DNA of 56,853 nucleotides from Nannocystaceae bacterium (GTDB taxonomy: Bacteria > Myxococcota_A > Polyangia > Nannocystales > Nannocystaceae). Of the stretch, positions 14,288-23,501 are shown piece by piece (the first letter of the stretch is position 1; the number at the start of each line of letters is the position of its first letter). The stretch lies in contig JAIBBS010000034.1 of assembly GCA_019694555.1 (NCBI GenBank), positions 1 through 56,853 on the forward strand, in the 5' to 3' direction. The position numbers were made by a program, and so were the translations under genes. Under the pieces are notes generated by a model. It was not told the DNA's origin. It ran no database searches and worked only from the letters and a program-made list of their open reading frames with translations.

Positions 14288-15398
14288 CCCACGCGGGTGC
14301 ATCGGCCAAGCCCGCGGTGTCGCCCTGCGGTGCGGTGACACGCAGCACCAGATGGTCCTGCGGATCGGTCGGCTCGGCCGCGCGCTTGCGCAGGCCCACA
14401 GTGACCGTGCCGAGGCAGTCGGCGCACTTGGGCACGCGTCCTTGCAGCCGCGAGTACGCGCGCGTGACGTCGGCGAAGTCGATCTCGACGTCCTCGGTGA
14501 GCTCGAGCGGATAGCCCGAGGGATCGAGCTCGGCCAGCCGCGCCATGCGGTAGGCCAGCCCGTGCAGCAGGAACGTCGCCTGCTGCAGCACGGCCTCGTC
14601 GCGCGGCAAGCCGTCGAGCTCGAGGTCGGCGCTGCCGAAGCGCCGCATGCCGCGGGTGGTCAGGCGCAGGTACGGCGCGCCGTGCAGGAGATCGGGAAAC
14701 GGCACCACCGCGACCTGATCGGCGACGTTGCCCAGGCCCGCCTGCAGCCGTCGGCGCTCGAACGCATCGACGCCCATGGTCTCGCCGGTGTCGGGGTCGT
14801 GGATCAGCGCGTGCTGCTGCTTGGCCAGCAGGCGCACGAGCGTCTGCAGCAATCGCAGGCCCCGCACCGCGCGTTCGTTGCGGTAGTCGGCGCGCAACAA
14901 CAGCCCCGCGCGCAGGCTCGCCAGCTGCGCGCGCTCGGGCGGCTCGAGCTCGCGCGTGAGCACGGGATCCGCGAGCGCGGCCTCGGCCACCGCGGCACGC
15001 CGGGCGGTCGCGTCGAGCGACTCGATGCGCAGACCGATGAGGTCGCGGGGATGCGTGCCCGCGGACAGCCGCGGATCGGCCTCGGGATCGAGCGCGATGA
15101 ACTCGAGCAACACGCCGACCTCGGGGTCGTCGCGGTTGCCCGCGAGCTCGCGCTCGACCAGCGCCGCGAGCTCGGCCCGCGTCGGCGCCGGTTGCTTGCC
15201 GTCGACCAGCAGCACGTACGCCAGCGAGGTGCGATCGGCGAACACGACCGACTCCGGCGCGGCCACGGCGGGCTTGCTCGCCGGCGCCGCGGGCGAGGCC
15301 GCCATCGACGGCGCCGGTGCACCGTCCGCCGGCGCCTCGGGGCGGCTCGAGCACGCCGCCGTGAACGCGGCCAGCAGCGCGACGCAGCGCACGATCAC
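14238..15398 (-). CDS. Predicted lipoprotein, unknown function
   Basis: A 386-residue predicted lipoprotein. A short signal ends in FTAAC, and an Ala/Pro-rich linker follows. The body is helical and charged, with two spaced Cys in KCADCLG near the C-terminus. I recognise no domain. The GTG at 15398 overlaps the stop of the upstream threonine dehydratase-like gene (GTGA, four bases); an in-frame GTG at 15392 is equally possible. The 3' end overlaps the convergent GlxA-type gene by 50 bases. Coupling to a cytoplasmic PLP enzyme is unexpected for an exported protein. Confidence 0.72.
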   Translation of the reverse strand: MIVRCVALLAAFTAACSSRPEAPADGAPAPSMAASPAAPASKPAVAAPESVVFADRTSLAYVLLVDGKQPAPTRAELAALVERELAGNRDDPEVGVLLEFIALDPEADPRLSAGTHPRDLIGLRIESLDATARRAAVAEAALADPVLTRELEPPERAQLASLRAGLLLRADYRNERAVRGLRLLQTLVRLLAKQQHALIHDPDTGETMGVDAFERRRLQAGLGNVADQVAVVPFPDLLHGAPYLRLTTRGMRRFGSADLELDGLPRDEAVLQQATFLLHGLAYRMARLAELDPSGYPLELTEDVEIDFADVTRAYSRLQGRVPKCADCLGTVTVGLRKRAAEPTDPQDHLVLRVTAPQGDTAGLADAPAWVSRALAQLLGPPAPAG

Positions 15399-16405
15399 GC
15401 GACCGCCTCGCTGCGCTGCAGCAGCGACGCCACCAGCGAGGGCTCGACGTTGCCACCGGAGAGCAACACGCCCACGCGGCGACACGACGGCGGCAGCGCG
15501 TCCGACATCGCGGCCGCCAGCGCCGCCGCGCCCGAGGGTTCGACCAGCAGCTTGCCGTGCACGAGCAGCCGCACCAGCGCGCGCGCGAGCGCGTCGTCGT
15601 CGACGCGCAGTCCACCCGCCAGGGCCTGGCGCGCGATGCTGAAGTTGAGCTCGCCGACCTGCACGGGCTTGAGTCCGTCCGCCAGCGTCGGCGCGGGCTC
15701 GACCGACACGCGCGCGCCGGCCTCGAGCGAGCGGGCCATCGCGTCGCAGCCGACCGGCTCCACGCTGTACACCGCGGTGCCGCTGCCGTGGCACACGATC
15801 GCGGCGCCGGCGACCAGGCCGCCGCCGCCGCAGGGCACCAGCAGCGCATCGAGCGACACGCCGAGCTCGGCACACTGCTCGATCAGCTCGAGCGTCGCCG
15901 TGCCCTGGCCCGCGATGATGTCGGCGTGATCGAAGGGCGGGATCATCGTGCCGCCCTGGCGCGCCTGGATCTCGAGCGCGGCGGCCTGGCGCTGTGCCGA
16001 GGTCGTGCCCGCGAGCACGACCTCGGCCCCCAGCGCACGCACGGCCGCGAGCTTGATCGGCGGCGCGTCGGTCGGCATCGCGATGGTGGCGTGGGTGCCG
16101 AGCTCGCGCGCCGCGAGGGCGACCGCCTGGGCGTGGTTGCCGGAGCTGTACGTCAGCAGCCCGCGCGCGCGCGCCTCGGGCGTCAGCCGCAGCGCGGCAT
16201 GCAGCGCGCCGCGGGCCTTGAACGCGCCGATGCGCTGCAGGTTCTCGGCCTTGAGGAACAGCTCGCGCCCCGCGAGCGCGTCGAGTGCAGGCACGCGCAC
16301 CAGCGGCGTGCGAACCACGCGGCCGTGCAGACGCGTGGCGGCCGCGCGCACGTGGGAGCGATCCATCGGAAGCGCGGCGGTGGGGGCTTGCTGCGCGGCG
16401 GCCAC
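15395..16405 (-). CDS. Threonine dehydratase / serine racemase-like PLP enzyme
   Basis: A 336-residue fold-type II PLP enzyme. AFKARGA carries the Schiff-base lysine (K63), SSGNHAQ (about 87-93) is the substrate/carboxylate loop, CGGGGLVAG is the phosphate cradle, and LLSGGNV holds the residue facing the pyridine nitrogen. The length without a regulatory ACT domain suggests a catabolic threonine/serine dehydratase or a serine racemase rather than biosynthetic IlvA. The GTG at 16405 has TACCTT ten bases upstream and is preferred; the ATG at 16366 is the alternative. It is divergent from the glycosyltransferase gene. Confidence 0.85.
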   Translation of the reverse strand: MAAAQQAPTAALPMDRSHVRAAATRLHGRVVRTPLVRVPALDALAGRELFLKAENLQRIGAFKARGALHAALRLTPEARARGLLTYSSGNHAQAVALAARELGTHATIAMPTDAPPIKLAAVRALGAEVVLAGTTSAQRQAAALEIQARQGGTMIPPFDHADIIAGQGTATLELIEQCAELGVSLDALLVPCGGGGLVAGAAIVCHGSGTAVYSVEPVGCDAMARSLEAGARVSVEPAPTLADGLKPVQVGELNFSIARQALAGGLRVDDDALARALVRLLVHGKLLVEPSGAAALAAAMSDALPPSCRRVGVLLSGGNVEPSLVASLLQRSEAVA

Positions 16406-16415
16406 GTCGCCGAGA

Positions 16416-16421
16416 AAGGTA
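16416..16421 (-). promoter_or_regulatory. -10-like element (TACCTT) before the PLP enzyme
   Basis: On the minus strand TACCTT ends ten bases before the GTG at 16405. No Shine-Dalgarno is present, in keeping with a leaderless or near-leaderless mRNA. Confidence 0.35.
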
Positions 16422-16507
16422 CACCGCGGCCGGCGCCCGGGCCACGATCGCCGCGGGCGCTGGGGTCGGCGGCCGCGGTGCGGGCCTGGTCACGACGCGG
16501 CGCCAGC

Positions 16508-16516
16508 TGCTACCGT
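16508..16516 (+). promoter_or_regulatory. Extended -10 element (TGC-TACCGT) before the glycosyltransferase
   Basis: TGCTACCGT lies eight bases before the TTG at 16525. The surrounding 12 bases TGCTACCGTCGG recur exactly before the lipoprotein gene starting at 39475, and GCTACC(G/T)TCGGCCGC is shared with the gatC upstream region. This supports a promoter role. Confidence 0.45.
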
Positions 16517-16524
16517 CGGCCGCG

Positions 16525-18612
16525 TTGGACTCGCCCGCCGATGCCCCGGCCGTCGCGCCGACTGGACCGCGTGGGCTGCGTTGGCTGCGTTGGCTGCTGA
16601 GCTCGCCCGCCGGGTGGGCGACGTGGGTCGCGATCGCGGTGGTCGCGATCGACCTGGGCACCATCGCGATGGCGGGGCCGTGGGATCCGTGGGAGACGCA
16701 CTACGGCGAGGTCGCGCGGCAGATCGTGGTGCGCCACGACCCGGTCGATCTGTGGTGGCAGGCCGGCAACGGCGGACCGGCCGGCGCAAGCGAGACCTTC
16801 TTCGCGTCCAAGCCCGCGCTGCCGTTTTGGCTCATGGCGCTGTCGATGCGGATCTTCGGCGTCGGCACCTCGGTCGATCCCGCGGAGATGGTGCACTCGC
16901 CGTTGCCGGAGCTGGCGCTGCGTCTGCCGAGCATGCTCGCGGGCTACGCCGCGGCGCTGGTGCTCGGCGCGACCGCGTGGCGCCTGGCTTCGCCGCGCGC
17001 CGGCGTGCTCGCGGGTGCGATCGTCGCGACCATGCCGCAGTTCGCGATCGTCACGCGGCAGGCGCTGACCGACATGTTCTTCGTCGCGCCGGTGGTCGCG
17101 GCCGCGTGCGCGTGGGCGCTGGCGTGGTTGCAGCCCGATCGCGCGCTGCGTCGACGCGGCCGCGGCTGGCGCTCGCTGCCCTTCGATCGCGCGTACCTGG
17201 CGTTCTTCGTCGCGTTCGTGCTGGCCGCGATCGTGCCGCTGGCGATCATCCACCAGCACGCGTTCGATCCGTGGGTGTGGCGCGCGTTCGGCAAGGTCCA
17301 GCGCCGCGCCGAGGGTCTGCTGGGCATCCAGCGACACATGTGGATCTACTGGGCGCTGTGCGCCGCGATCCTGGTCCGCTCGCTGCGATGGCAGCGGCGC
17401 AGCCAGGCGCTCATGGGCATCCTCTACCTGTGCGCGGGGCTGTCGCTGCTGGGCAAGGGCCTCATCGGGCCCGGGCTCGTCGGGCTGCTGGTGCTGGTGC
17501 ACCTGATCCAGAGCGGTCGCTGGCAGTGGCTGCGGCAGGCGGGCCTGCCCACCGGCATCGCGCTGTTCGTCGTGGTCGGCTTCCCGTGGCACCACGCGAT
17601 GGCGCTGTACCGCGGCGAGCGATGGGTCAACGAGCTCATCATGGACAACAACCTGCGCCGCTTCTCGACCGGCGAGCAGAAGCAGGCGGTGGGCGGCTTC
17701 ACCTACTACCTCGAGACGCTCGGGCTCGCGGCGCTGCCGTGGTCGGCCATCGTCCCGATCGCGGGTGCGTTGGGCCTGCGCGCGTTCGGGCGCGAGCGCG
17801 CGGCGTCGGCCGAGCCCGCGCCCGCCGACCGCGGGGACGCGCTGCTGCGCTTCGCGATCCTGTGGCTGGTGGTGGCGCTGTTCGCCATCACGTACAGCAC
17901 CACGAAGTACTACCACTACATCTTGCCGGTGCTGCCGCCGGCGGCGTTGGTCACGGCGCTGTGGCTCGATCGCCACGCGAACGAGCGCGGCAACCCGCGC
18001 TCGTGGACCGCGTGGGCGACCACCGCCGTCGGCCTCGCACTGGTGGCGGTGGTGGTGCGCGACGCGACGCACGAGCCCGCCTGGATCGCGCATCTGACCA
18101 CGTACCTGTACACCGGCATGTGGACCGAGGGCGCGCCCGAGGTCGGCGCGTTGATGCTGACGTGCGTGCCGTTCGCGCTGGCGCTCGTGGCATGGCCGTG
18201 GGCGCCGCGCGTGCCGTGCCTGACCGCGATGCTGCTGGGCGCCGTGCTCACGCGCAGCTGGATCATCGCCGACTACATCCCCGGCGCCTCCGAGAGCTGG
18301 TCGCAACGCAGCGCGATGCAGGTCTACTTCGACGGCCGCGGGCCCGAGGATCGCCTGGTCAGCTGGTGGTTCTACTACCGCGGCGAGACCTTCTTCTCGA
18401 AGGCGAACATCTTCGTGATGAAGGAGAACGACCGCAAGGTGCTGTCCGAGCTGGTCGACGAGGCGCGCGGTCGCGGCATCACGCTGTGGTTCATCACCAC
18501 GGTGCAGCACGCCAACCGTCTCGCCAACCAGCTGCCCTCGGATCTGCGCGGCGGGGTCGAGCGGGTCTACGAGAATTTCCACTACGTGTTGCTCAAGGCC
18601 CCGGTGCCCTGA
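16525..18612 (+). CDS. GT39/ArnT-like membrane glycosyltransferase
   Basis: A ~695-residue integral membrane protein with ten or more hydrophobic segments, resembling the protein O-mannosyltransferase/ArnT (PMT_2) family, which moves sugars from polyprenyl-phosphate carriers to lipid or protein acceptors outside the membrane. The first extracytoplasmic loop has D54-P-W-E57-THYGE, where the family keeps its catalytic acidic pair, followed by SKPALPFWLMALSMRIFG. The segment STTKYYHYILPVLPP is also typical. The start is uncertain: no ATG or GTG lies between the divergent gene and the first membrane helix, and the TTG at 16525 fits the promoter element upstream. Acceptor unknown. Confidence 0.82.
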   Translation: MDSPADAPAVAPTGPRGLRWLRWLLSSPAGWATWVAIAVVAIDLGTIAMAGPWDPWETHYGEVARQIVVRHDPVDLWWQAGNGGPAGASETFFASKPALPFWLMALSMRIFGVGTSVDPAEMVHSPLPELALRLPSMLAGYAAALVLGATAWRLASPRAGVLAGAIVATMPQFAIVTRQALTDMFFVAPVVAAACAWALAWLQPDRALRRRGRGWRSLPFDRAYLAFFVAFVLAAIVPLAIIHQHAFDPWVWRAFGKVQRRAEGLLGIQRHMWIYWALCAAILVRSLRWQRRSQALMGILYLCAGLSLLGKGLIGPGLVGLLVLVHLIQSGRWQWLRQAGLPTGIALFVVVGFPWHHAMALYRGERWVNELIMDNNLRRFSTGEQKQAVGGFTYYLETLGLAALPWSAIVPIAGALGLRAFGRERAASAEPAPADRGDALLRFAILWLVVALFAITYSTTKYYHYILPVLPPAALVTALWLDRHANERGNPRSWTAWATTAVGLALVAVVVRDATHEPAWIAHLTTYLYTGMWTEGAPEVGALMLTCVPFALALVAWPWAPRVPCLTAMLLGAVLTRSWIIADYIPGASESWSQRSAMQVYFDGRGPEDRLVSWWFYYRGETFFSKANIFVMKENDRKVLSELVDEARGRGITLWFITTVQHANRLANQLPSDLRGGVERVYENFHYVLLKAPVP

Positions 18613-18664
18613 ACGCCGGCGGCGCGGTCGTCGTGCCCGCCAGCGTCGGTCACGCTGGCTTCGC

Positions 18665-19762
18665 TCAGCCGCCCAGACCGCGCGCGAGCTCGTGCGGCGC
18701 GAACACGCCGCGCTCGGTCACGATCGCGGTGACCAACGCCGCGGGCGTCACATCGAAGGCGGGATTCCACACCGGGATCGCCGGCGGTGTCATGCAGCTG
18801 CCGCCGTGGCTGCGGACCTCGTCGCCGTCGCGCTGTTCGATGGTGATCTCCGCGCCGCTGGCGATCGACAGGTCGACCGTGGTCGAGGGCGCGGCGACGT
18901 ACAACGGGATGCCGTGGTGCTTGCACAGCACCGCCACCGTGTAGGTACCGATCTTGTTCGCGACGTCGCCGTTGCGGGCGATGCGATCCGCGCCCACGAT
19001 CGCCGCGACGACGTCGCCGCGGGCCATCAGCGCGCCGGCCATGTCGTCGGCGATGACGGTCACGTCGATGCCGTCCTTGGCCAGCTCCCACGCGGTCAGT
19101 CGCGCGCCCTGCAACACCGGGCGGGTCTCGTCGGCGAACACGCGCAGCTGCTTGCCGTCGGCGATGGCGCGACGGATGACGCCCAGCGCGGTGCCGTAGC
19201 CCGCGGTCGCGAGTGCGCCGGCGTTGCAGTGGGTGAGCACCGCGCCGCGATCGGGCAGCAGCGGCGCACCGTGGGCGCCGATGGCCAGGCACATGCGCAG
19301 ATCGTCGTCGACGTGCTGCTGCGCGCGCTGCAGCAACGCCGCGCGCAGGCTCGCCGCATCCGTCGACGGCGGCGCGGACTGCAAGACCTCGCGCAGCTGC
19401 GCCAGCGCGACGAAGAGGTTGACCGCGGTCGGGCGCGTGCGCGCGAGGCGTTCGAGCGCTGCCGTCGCGGCCGCGCGGAACGCCGCGGGCTCGTCGGCGA
19501 AGCCGCGGGCCGCGACCGCCAGGCCCAGCGCCGCGACGCAACCGATCGCGGGCGCGCCACGCACCGCGAGGGTCTCGATCGCGCGCGCGACCGACTCGAT
19601 GTCGTCGAGCTCGAGCCACTGCTCCTGCAGCGGCAGCAGCCGCTGGTCGAGCAGGCGCAGGCGTGCGCCGTCGCTCGACAGCGCGAAGGAACGCACGCCG
19701 AGCTCGGCCGGCGCGGTGTCGAGCGTGGGACGCGGGACGATCACCGTCGGCGACCATGGCAC
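18665..19762 (-). CDS. mtnA: S-methyl-5-thioribose-1-phosphate isomerase
   Basis: A 365-residue member of the eIF2B-related MtnA family, which converts methylthioribose-1-phosphate to methylthioribulose-1-phosphate in methionine salvage. Family motifs are clear: VRGAPAIG, THCNAGALAT with the catalytic Cys, FADETRPVLQGARLTAWEL, and the catalytic-Asp segment GADRIARNGDVANKIGT, then VAAPSTTVD near the end. The start is probably the GTG at 19762. It is divergent, across 94 bases, from a HAD phosphatase gene. Other methionine-salvage genes are not recognised nearby. Confidence 0.93.
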   Translation of the reverse strand: MPWSPTVIVPRPTLDTAPAELGVRSFALSSDGARLRLLDQRLLPLQEQWLELDDIESVARAIETLAVRGAPAIGCVAALGLAVAARGFADEPAAFRAAATAALERLARTRPTAVNLFVALAQLREVLQSAPPSTDAASLRAALLQRAQQHVDDDLRMCLAIGAHGAPLLPDRGAVLTHCNAGALATAGYGTALGVIRRAIADGKQLRVFADETRPVLQGARLTAWELAKDGIDVTVIADDMAGALMARGDVVAAIVGADRIARNGDVANKIGTYTVAVLCKHHGIPLYVAAPSTTVDLSIASGAEITIEQRDGDEVRSHGGSCMTPPAIPVWNPAFDVTPAALVTAIVTERGVFAPHELARGLGG

Positions 19763-19815
19763 GTCCGCGCGCGCGATCGCAACGGCCCGGGCTCGTCCCG
19801 CCCGCGGCTTCGGTG

Positions 19816-19821
19816 TACGCT
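19816..19821 (+). promoter_or_regulatory. -10-like element (TACGCT) before the HAD gene
   Basis: TACGCT lies 35 bases before the ATG at 19857 in the divergent gap with mtnA. It resembles the TACGCT found ten bases before the pyrophosphatase start, but here a leader of about 28 bases would remain. Confidence 0.25.
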
Positions 19822-19856
19822 GCGCCGCGGCCGAGTCCGGCCCCGACGACCGCGCG

Positions 19857-20765
19857 ATGCGTCCCTACAAGATCCTCTCCGACTTCGACGGCGTGTGGAC
19901 CGATCAACACCTCGAGGCCGAGGTCGTGCGCGACTTCGCGGTCGCGGCGCTGGCCCAGGCCGCGCGCGTGGCCAGCCCCGCCGTCGCCGACGACTACGCC
20001 GCGATGCTGCGCACGGTCGAGGCCGCGCCGGCCGAGCACGGCTGGGCGCCCGACGGCCGCATCAGCGCCTACGTCGACGAGGATCCGCTGTGTCAGTGCT
20101 CGGCGATCTGCCGCTTCATCGAGCACGATCGCGGCGCCGTGGCGACGCGCTACCGCGACGCGGTGACCAGCGCCGGCTTCGCGAGCATGTCCGCGTTCGG
20201 TGAGCACTGCTTCGTCGGCGGCACCGCGCGCTACCGCGAGCTGCATCCGCCGTGCATCGTCGACGACGCCGCGGACATGCTCGCGGCGGTGCGAGACGGC
20301 GGCGCCGAGGTCGTGGTGGTGTCGAACTCCGCGACCGAGAAGCTGGTCGCATTCTTCGCCGCGGCCGGCATCCACGCCAGCGAGGCGCCGCCACAGCATG
20401 GCGATCACCCGGCGGTGCTGCGCGTGCGTGGCTCGGCCGGCAAGTGGTTCCTGGGTCCGACCGACGAGACCCTCACCGTCGGCGGGCGTTCGATCTTCGT
20501 CGACCGCCCGCGCTACCGCGCCGTGATCGCCGACGAAGAACCCGATCTCGTGATCGGCGACGTGTTCTCGCTCGACCTCGCGCTGCCGCACGTGATGCGC
20601 GGCCGCGGTGATGCCGGCGCGCCCAGCACCTTGGTGCTGCGTCGCCACCACCACACCCCGGCGTGGATCGGCGCGAGCCGTGCGGACGGGGCCATCGACG
20701 CGATGGTCGAGCACGTCGGCGATCTCGCGCACGTGCTCGCAGACGTGCGCGCGCGGCAGGGCTGA
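19857..20765 (+). CDS. HAD superfamily phosphatase
   Basis: A 302-residue haloacid dehalogenase-type hydrolase with a complete active site: SD9-F-D11-GVWTD (nucleophile and acid), VVVVS156-NS (motif II), a lysine (K162 or K196), and IGD235-VFSLD240 (metal ligands). A large helical cap lies between motifs I and II. It should remove phosphate from a small phosphomonoester in the cytoplasm. It is followed after three bases by an organophosphate-type transporter, suggesting the substrate is imported. Its divergence from mtnA raises an MtnX-like role (methionine-salvage phosphatase), but it is longer than MtnX. No signal peptide. Confidence 0.82.
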   Translation: MRPYKILSDFDGVWTDQHLEAEVVRDFAVAALAQAARVASPAVADDYAAMLRTVEAAPAEHGWAPDGRISAYVDEDPLCQCSAICRFIEHDRGAVATRYRDAVTSAGFASMSAFGEHCFVGGTARYRELHPPCIVDDAADMLAAVRDGGAEVVVVSNSATEKLVAFFAAAGIHASEAPPQHGDHPAVLRVRGSAGKWFLGPTDETLTVGGRSIFVDRPRYRAVIADEEPDLVIGDVFSLDLALPHVMRGRGDAGAPSTLVLRRHHHTPAWIGASRADGAIDAMVEHVGDLAHVLADVRARQG

Positions 20766-20768
20766 ACC

Positions 20769-22172
20769 ATGCACAAGGTGCTCGAAGAGTCGATCTCGAT
20801 CGCGGTGCTCGTCACCGCGATCGCGATCGTCGTCGCGCGCCTGCCTCGCATCGACGTCGGTCACAGCGCCGCGTTCAAGCGCCGACGGTTGCGCAACTGG
20901 ATCCCCGTCGGCGTGCTCTACGCGCTGCTGTACATGGGCCGCTACAACCTCACGGTCGCCAAGAGCGTGTTCGGGACCATGCTCGGTCCCGACGGCGCGC
21001 CGATGATGGACAACCCCGACTTCGCGCTGATCTTCGGCGTCGGCACCACGGTCTACGGCGTCGCGTTCATCATCAACGGCCCGCTGACCGACCGCATCGG
21101 CGGCAAGCGCTCGCTGCTGCTGGGCGCGTGGGGCTCGATCGTCGCCAACGTGCTGCTGGGCGTGATCACGTGGATGCGGCCCGGAGGCAGCCTCGCGCTG
21201 CTGTTCTCGATCGTCTACGGGCTCAACATGTACTTCCAGAGCTTCGGCGCGGTCGCGATCGTGAAGATCAACGCGCCGTGGTTCCACGTGCGCGAGCGCG
21301 GCACCTTCGGCGCGATCTTCGGCATCCTCATCGCGCTGGGGCTCTACCTCGCACTCGACGTCAGCCGCCTGATCGTCGACGCCATCACGCTCGAGTGGGT
21401 CTTCTTCGCGCCGGCGCTGTTGCTGGCGTTGCTCGCAGTCGCCACCAGCGCGCTGGTACGCGACACGCCCTCGCAGGCCGGCTTCGACGAGTTCGACACC
21501 GCCGACGCGAGCTCCGGCGACGACGGCGGCCCGCCGCTGCGCGTGGCGCAGGTGTTCGGCAAGATGTTCCGCAACCCGGTCATCGTCACGATCGCCTGCA
21601 TCGAGTTCTGCACCGGCTTCCTGCGCCAGGCGATCCTGCAGTGGTACCGCTCGTTCGCCGAGGCCACCGGCGGCACCGAGAGCTTCGTCTACGCGCACTG
21701 GGGCATGGTCTCGTGCTGCGCCGGCATCCTCGGTGGCGTGTTCGCGGGCGTGATCTCGGACCAGCTGTTCCAGTCGCGCCGCGGCCCGGTCAGCGCCGTG
21801 CTGTACGGCTTCATGGTCGTCGGCAGCATCGCCGCGGTGTTGTTGCTCGACACCCCGCTGCTCGCGCCGATCTTCGCGTTCATGTCGATGTGCGTCATCG
21901 GCGTGCACGGCATGCTCACCGCGACCGCGAGCATGGACTTCGGTGGTCGCAAGAACGCCGGCGTCGCGGTCGGCATCATCGACGGCTTCGTGTACGCCGG
22001 CACCGCGGTGATGTCGTTCACCTACGGCCAGCTGCTGCCGACCAAGGAGGCCGCGAAGGTGGTGTCGAACTGGCTGGCGTGGCCGGTGGCGATGGTGCCG
22101 GTGGCGCTGGTCGGCTTCGTGCTGGCGCGACGGGTGTGGTACGCGACGCCGCGCGCCGCGACCAAGTCCTGA
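20769..22172 (+). CDS. MFS transporter of the organophosphate:phosphate antiporter type
   Basis: A 467-residue, 12-helix major facilitator protein. YMGRYNLTVAK in the first helix matches the R-Y-N-x-(S/T) phosphate-binding motif of GlpT/UhpT-type antiporters. NGPLTDRIGGKRSLLLGAWG is the MFS loop 2-3 motif, and DFGGRKNAGVAVGIIDGFVY the matching C-terminal-half segment. It probably exchanges a phosphorylated metabolite for phosphate or hydrolysis products. The ATG lies three bases after the HAD phosphatase stop, so the two form an operon for uptake and dephosphorylation of an organophosphate. The first 30 residues include an extra hydrophobic segment. Confidence 0.87.
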   Translation: MHKVLEESISIAVLVTAIAIVVARLPRIDVGHSAAFKRRRLRNWIPVGVLYALLYMGRYNLTVAKSVFGTMLGPDGAPMMDNPDFALIFGVGTTVYGVAFIINGPLTDRIGGKRSLLLGAWGSIVANVLLGVITWMRPGGSLALLFSIVYGLNMYFQSFGAVAIVKINAPWFHVRERGTFGAIFGILIALGLYLALDVSRLIVDAITLEWVFFAPALLLALLAVATSALVRDTPSQAGFDEFDTADASSGDDGGPPLRVAQVFGKMFRNPVIVTIACIEFCTGFLRQAILQWYRSFAEATGGTESFVYAHWGMVSCCAGILGGVFAGVISDQLFQSRRGPVSAVLYGFMVVGSIAAVLLLDTPLLAPIFAFMSMCVIGVHGMLTATASMDFGGRKNAGVAVGIIDGFVYAGTAVMSFTYGQLLPTKEAAKVVSNWLAWPVAMVPVALVGFVLARRVWYATPRAATKS

Positions 22173-22272
22173 GCCCGCGCGGCGAGACGCGGCGCCCGGC
22201 CGCGCCGCGCGATCGGGGAATCGCGACCGTGGCCTGGGACGTCGGGGCCCACGGAAGCGAACTCACCCGCCC

Positions 22273-23466
22273 ATGCGCCTGACCCCCGCCCGCCAAGTCT
22301 TCGTGCTCGCCGCCGCCGCTGCCGTGCCCGTCACCGTGGGCATCCACATGCACCTCGAGCACCTCGAGGTCGCCCGCGCGTGTGCGCTCGAGGCCCCGTC
22401 GGTGTCGGAGTCGGTGCCGCAGCCCGCGGCGATCTCGCTGTTGCCGGTGCCGACGCCGGTGGTCGCGGTCGCGCCCGCGCCGGTGGTCGCGGTCGCGGGG
22501 CCGCCCGCCAGCGCGCTGGAGTTCGCCCACGTCATCCACGCCGAGGGCGCGCTCGTGGTGCTCGCGACCACGGTCGATCCGAGCTGGGCGGTGGACCCGC
22601 CGCACACCCACCGCCCGCGTGGCAACGATCTCGACGACGTGCCCGCGTTCCGCAACGTCGCGCTGGAGCGATTGCCCGAGGCCGCGCGCGTGGCGATCGG
22701 CCGTTCCATGACGGTGTGGTCGCCCACGGGTCACGTGTGCACCGCGACCGTCGGGCGCCCGGTGTTGGTGGGCGAGGCCTGGGGCGCGCGCGAGTACCTC
22801 GAAGGCGCCGAGGACGACGCCGCCCGCACGCCGACCAGCGACGCCGAGGAGCTGTGGCAGAACTCGCGGGTGGTGCTCGCGGCGCCGCTGGCTTCCAGCG
22901 AGGACTGCAGCCTGGGTCTGTGGGCCCGCGACGCCGAGCTGTCGACGCCGCGCATCTACCTCGCGCAGTCCGACGACGATCTGCCCTCGCCCGTCGCACG
23001 GCGCCTGCTCCAGCGCGATCCCGCCGTGCGCAAGGCCGCGCGCGAGTTCGACACCTTCGCGCGCGAGACCTTGATGCCCCAGGACGACGAGGGCGCGGAC
23101 GCGGACGCCTTCACCACACGGCGCCTCGTCGATCGCTTCGTCGGTCGCCGCTGGATCGATCCCAGCGCCGGCGGCGAGCTCGACATCTTCGTCACCGAGG
23201 GCGACGAGTTCGGCGGCTGCGGCGGCTTCGGACCGTCGTGGGGCGCGGTCTCGATCGACCGCGAGGGCACGCCGTTCGCCGCTGCGTACGACGAGCTCGG
23301 TGACTCCGCGCTCGCAGTCTTCGATCTCGAGGGCGACGGACGCCCGGAGGTGTTGACCGAGCAGTGGCTCGGGCCCACGCAGCTGCTCGGTCTGTCCGAA
23401 GACGGCGAGACGTTCGCGCGGCGCAGCGAGCTGGCGCCGGTGCCGTTCTGGGGTTGCCCCTGTTGA
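22273..23466 (+). CDS. Predicted membrane-anchored or secreted protein, unknown function
   Basis: A 397-residue protein that begins with a hydrophobic segment (VFVLAAAAAVPVTVGI) that is a signal peptide or anchor, followed by a Val/Pro/Ala-rich linker. The body is acidic and extracytoplasmic. Near the end AVFDLEGDGRPEVLTEQW resembles the calcium-binding loop of an FG-GAP/VCBS repeat, usually found in beta-propeller surface proteins, but I see only one. It ends in WGCPC. It starts 100 bases after the transporter and is followed, after 35 bases, by another unknown gene. Confidence 0.7.
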   Translation: MRLTPARQVFVLAAAAAVPVTVGIHMHLEHLEVARACALEAPSVSESVPQPAAISLLPVPTPVVAVAPAPVVAVAGPPASALEFAHVIHAEGALVVLATTVDPSWAVDPPHTHRPRGNDLDDVPAFRNVALERLPEAARVAIGRSMTVWSPTGHVCTATVGRPVLVGEAWGAREYLEGAEDDAARTPTSDAEELWQNSRVVLAAPLASSEDCSLGLWARDAELSTPRIYLAQSDDDLPSPVARRLLQRDPAVRKAAREFDTFARETLMPQDDEGADADAFTTRRLVDRFVGRRWIDPSAGGELDIFVTEGDEFGGCGGFGPSWGAVSIDREGTPFAAAYDELGDSALAVFDLEGDGRPEVLTEQWLGPTQLLGLSEDGETFARRSELAPVPFWGCPC

Positions 23467-23501
23467 CGCCGCGCCACCGCTCGCGACAAGCTGTTGCAGC
23501 G

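Noticed and set aside
18582..21908. A 1108-residue open frame on the minus strand and other giant antisense frames (for example 16510-18582, 37671-41219, 2847-5165)
   Set aside because: Very high GC makes stop codons rare in the antisense frames. Their translations are dominated by Arg, Ala, His, Gln and Asp without domain motifs, and each lies over genes with clear motifs on the other frame.
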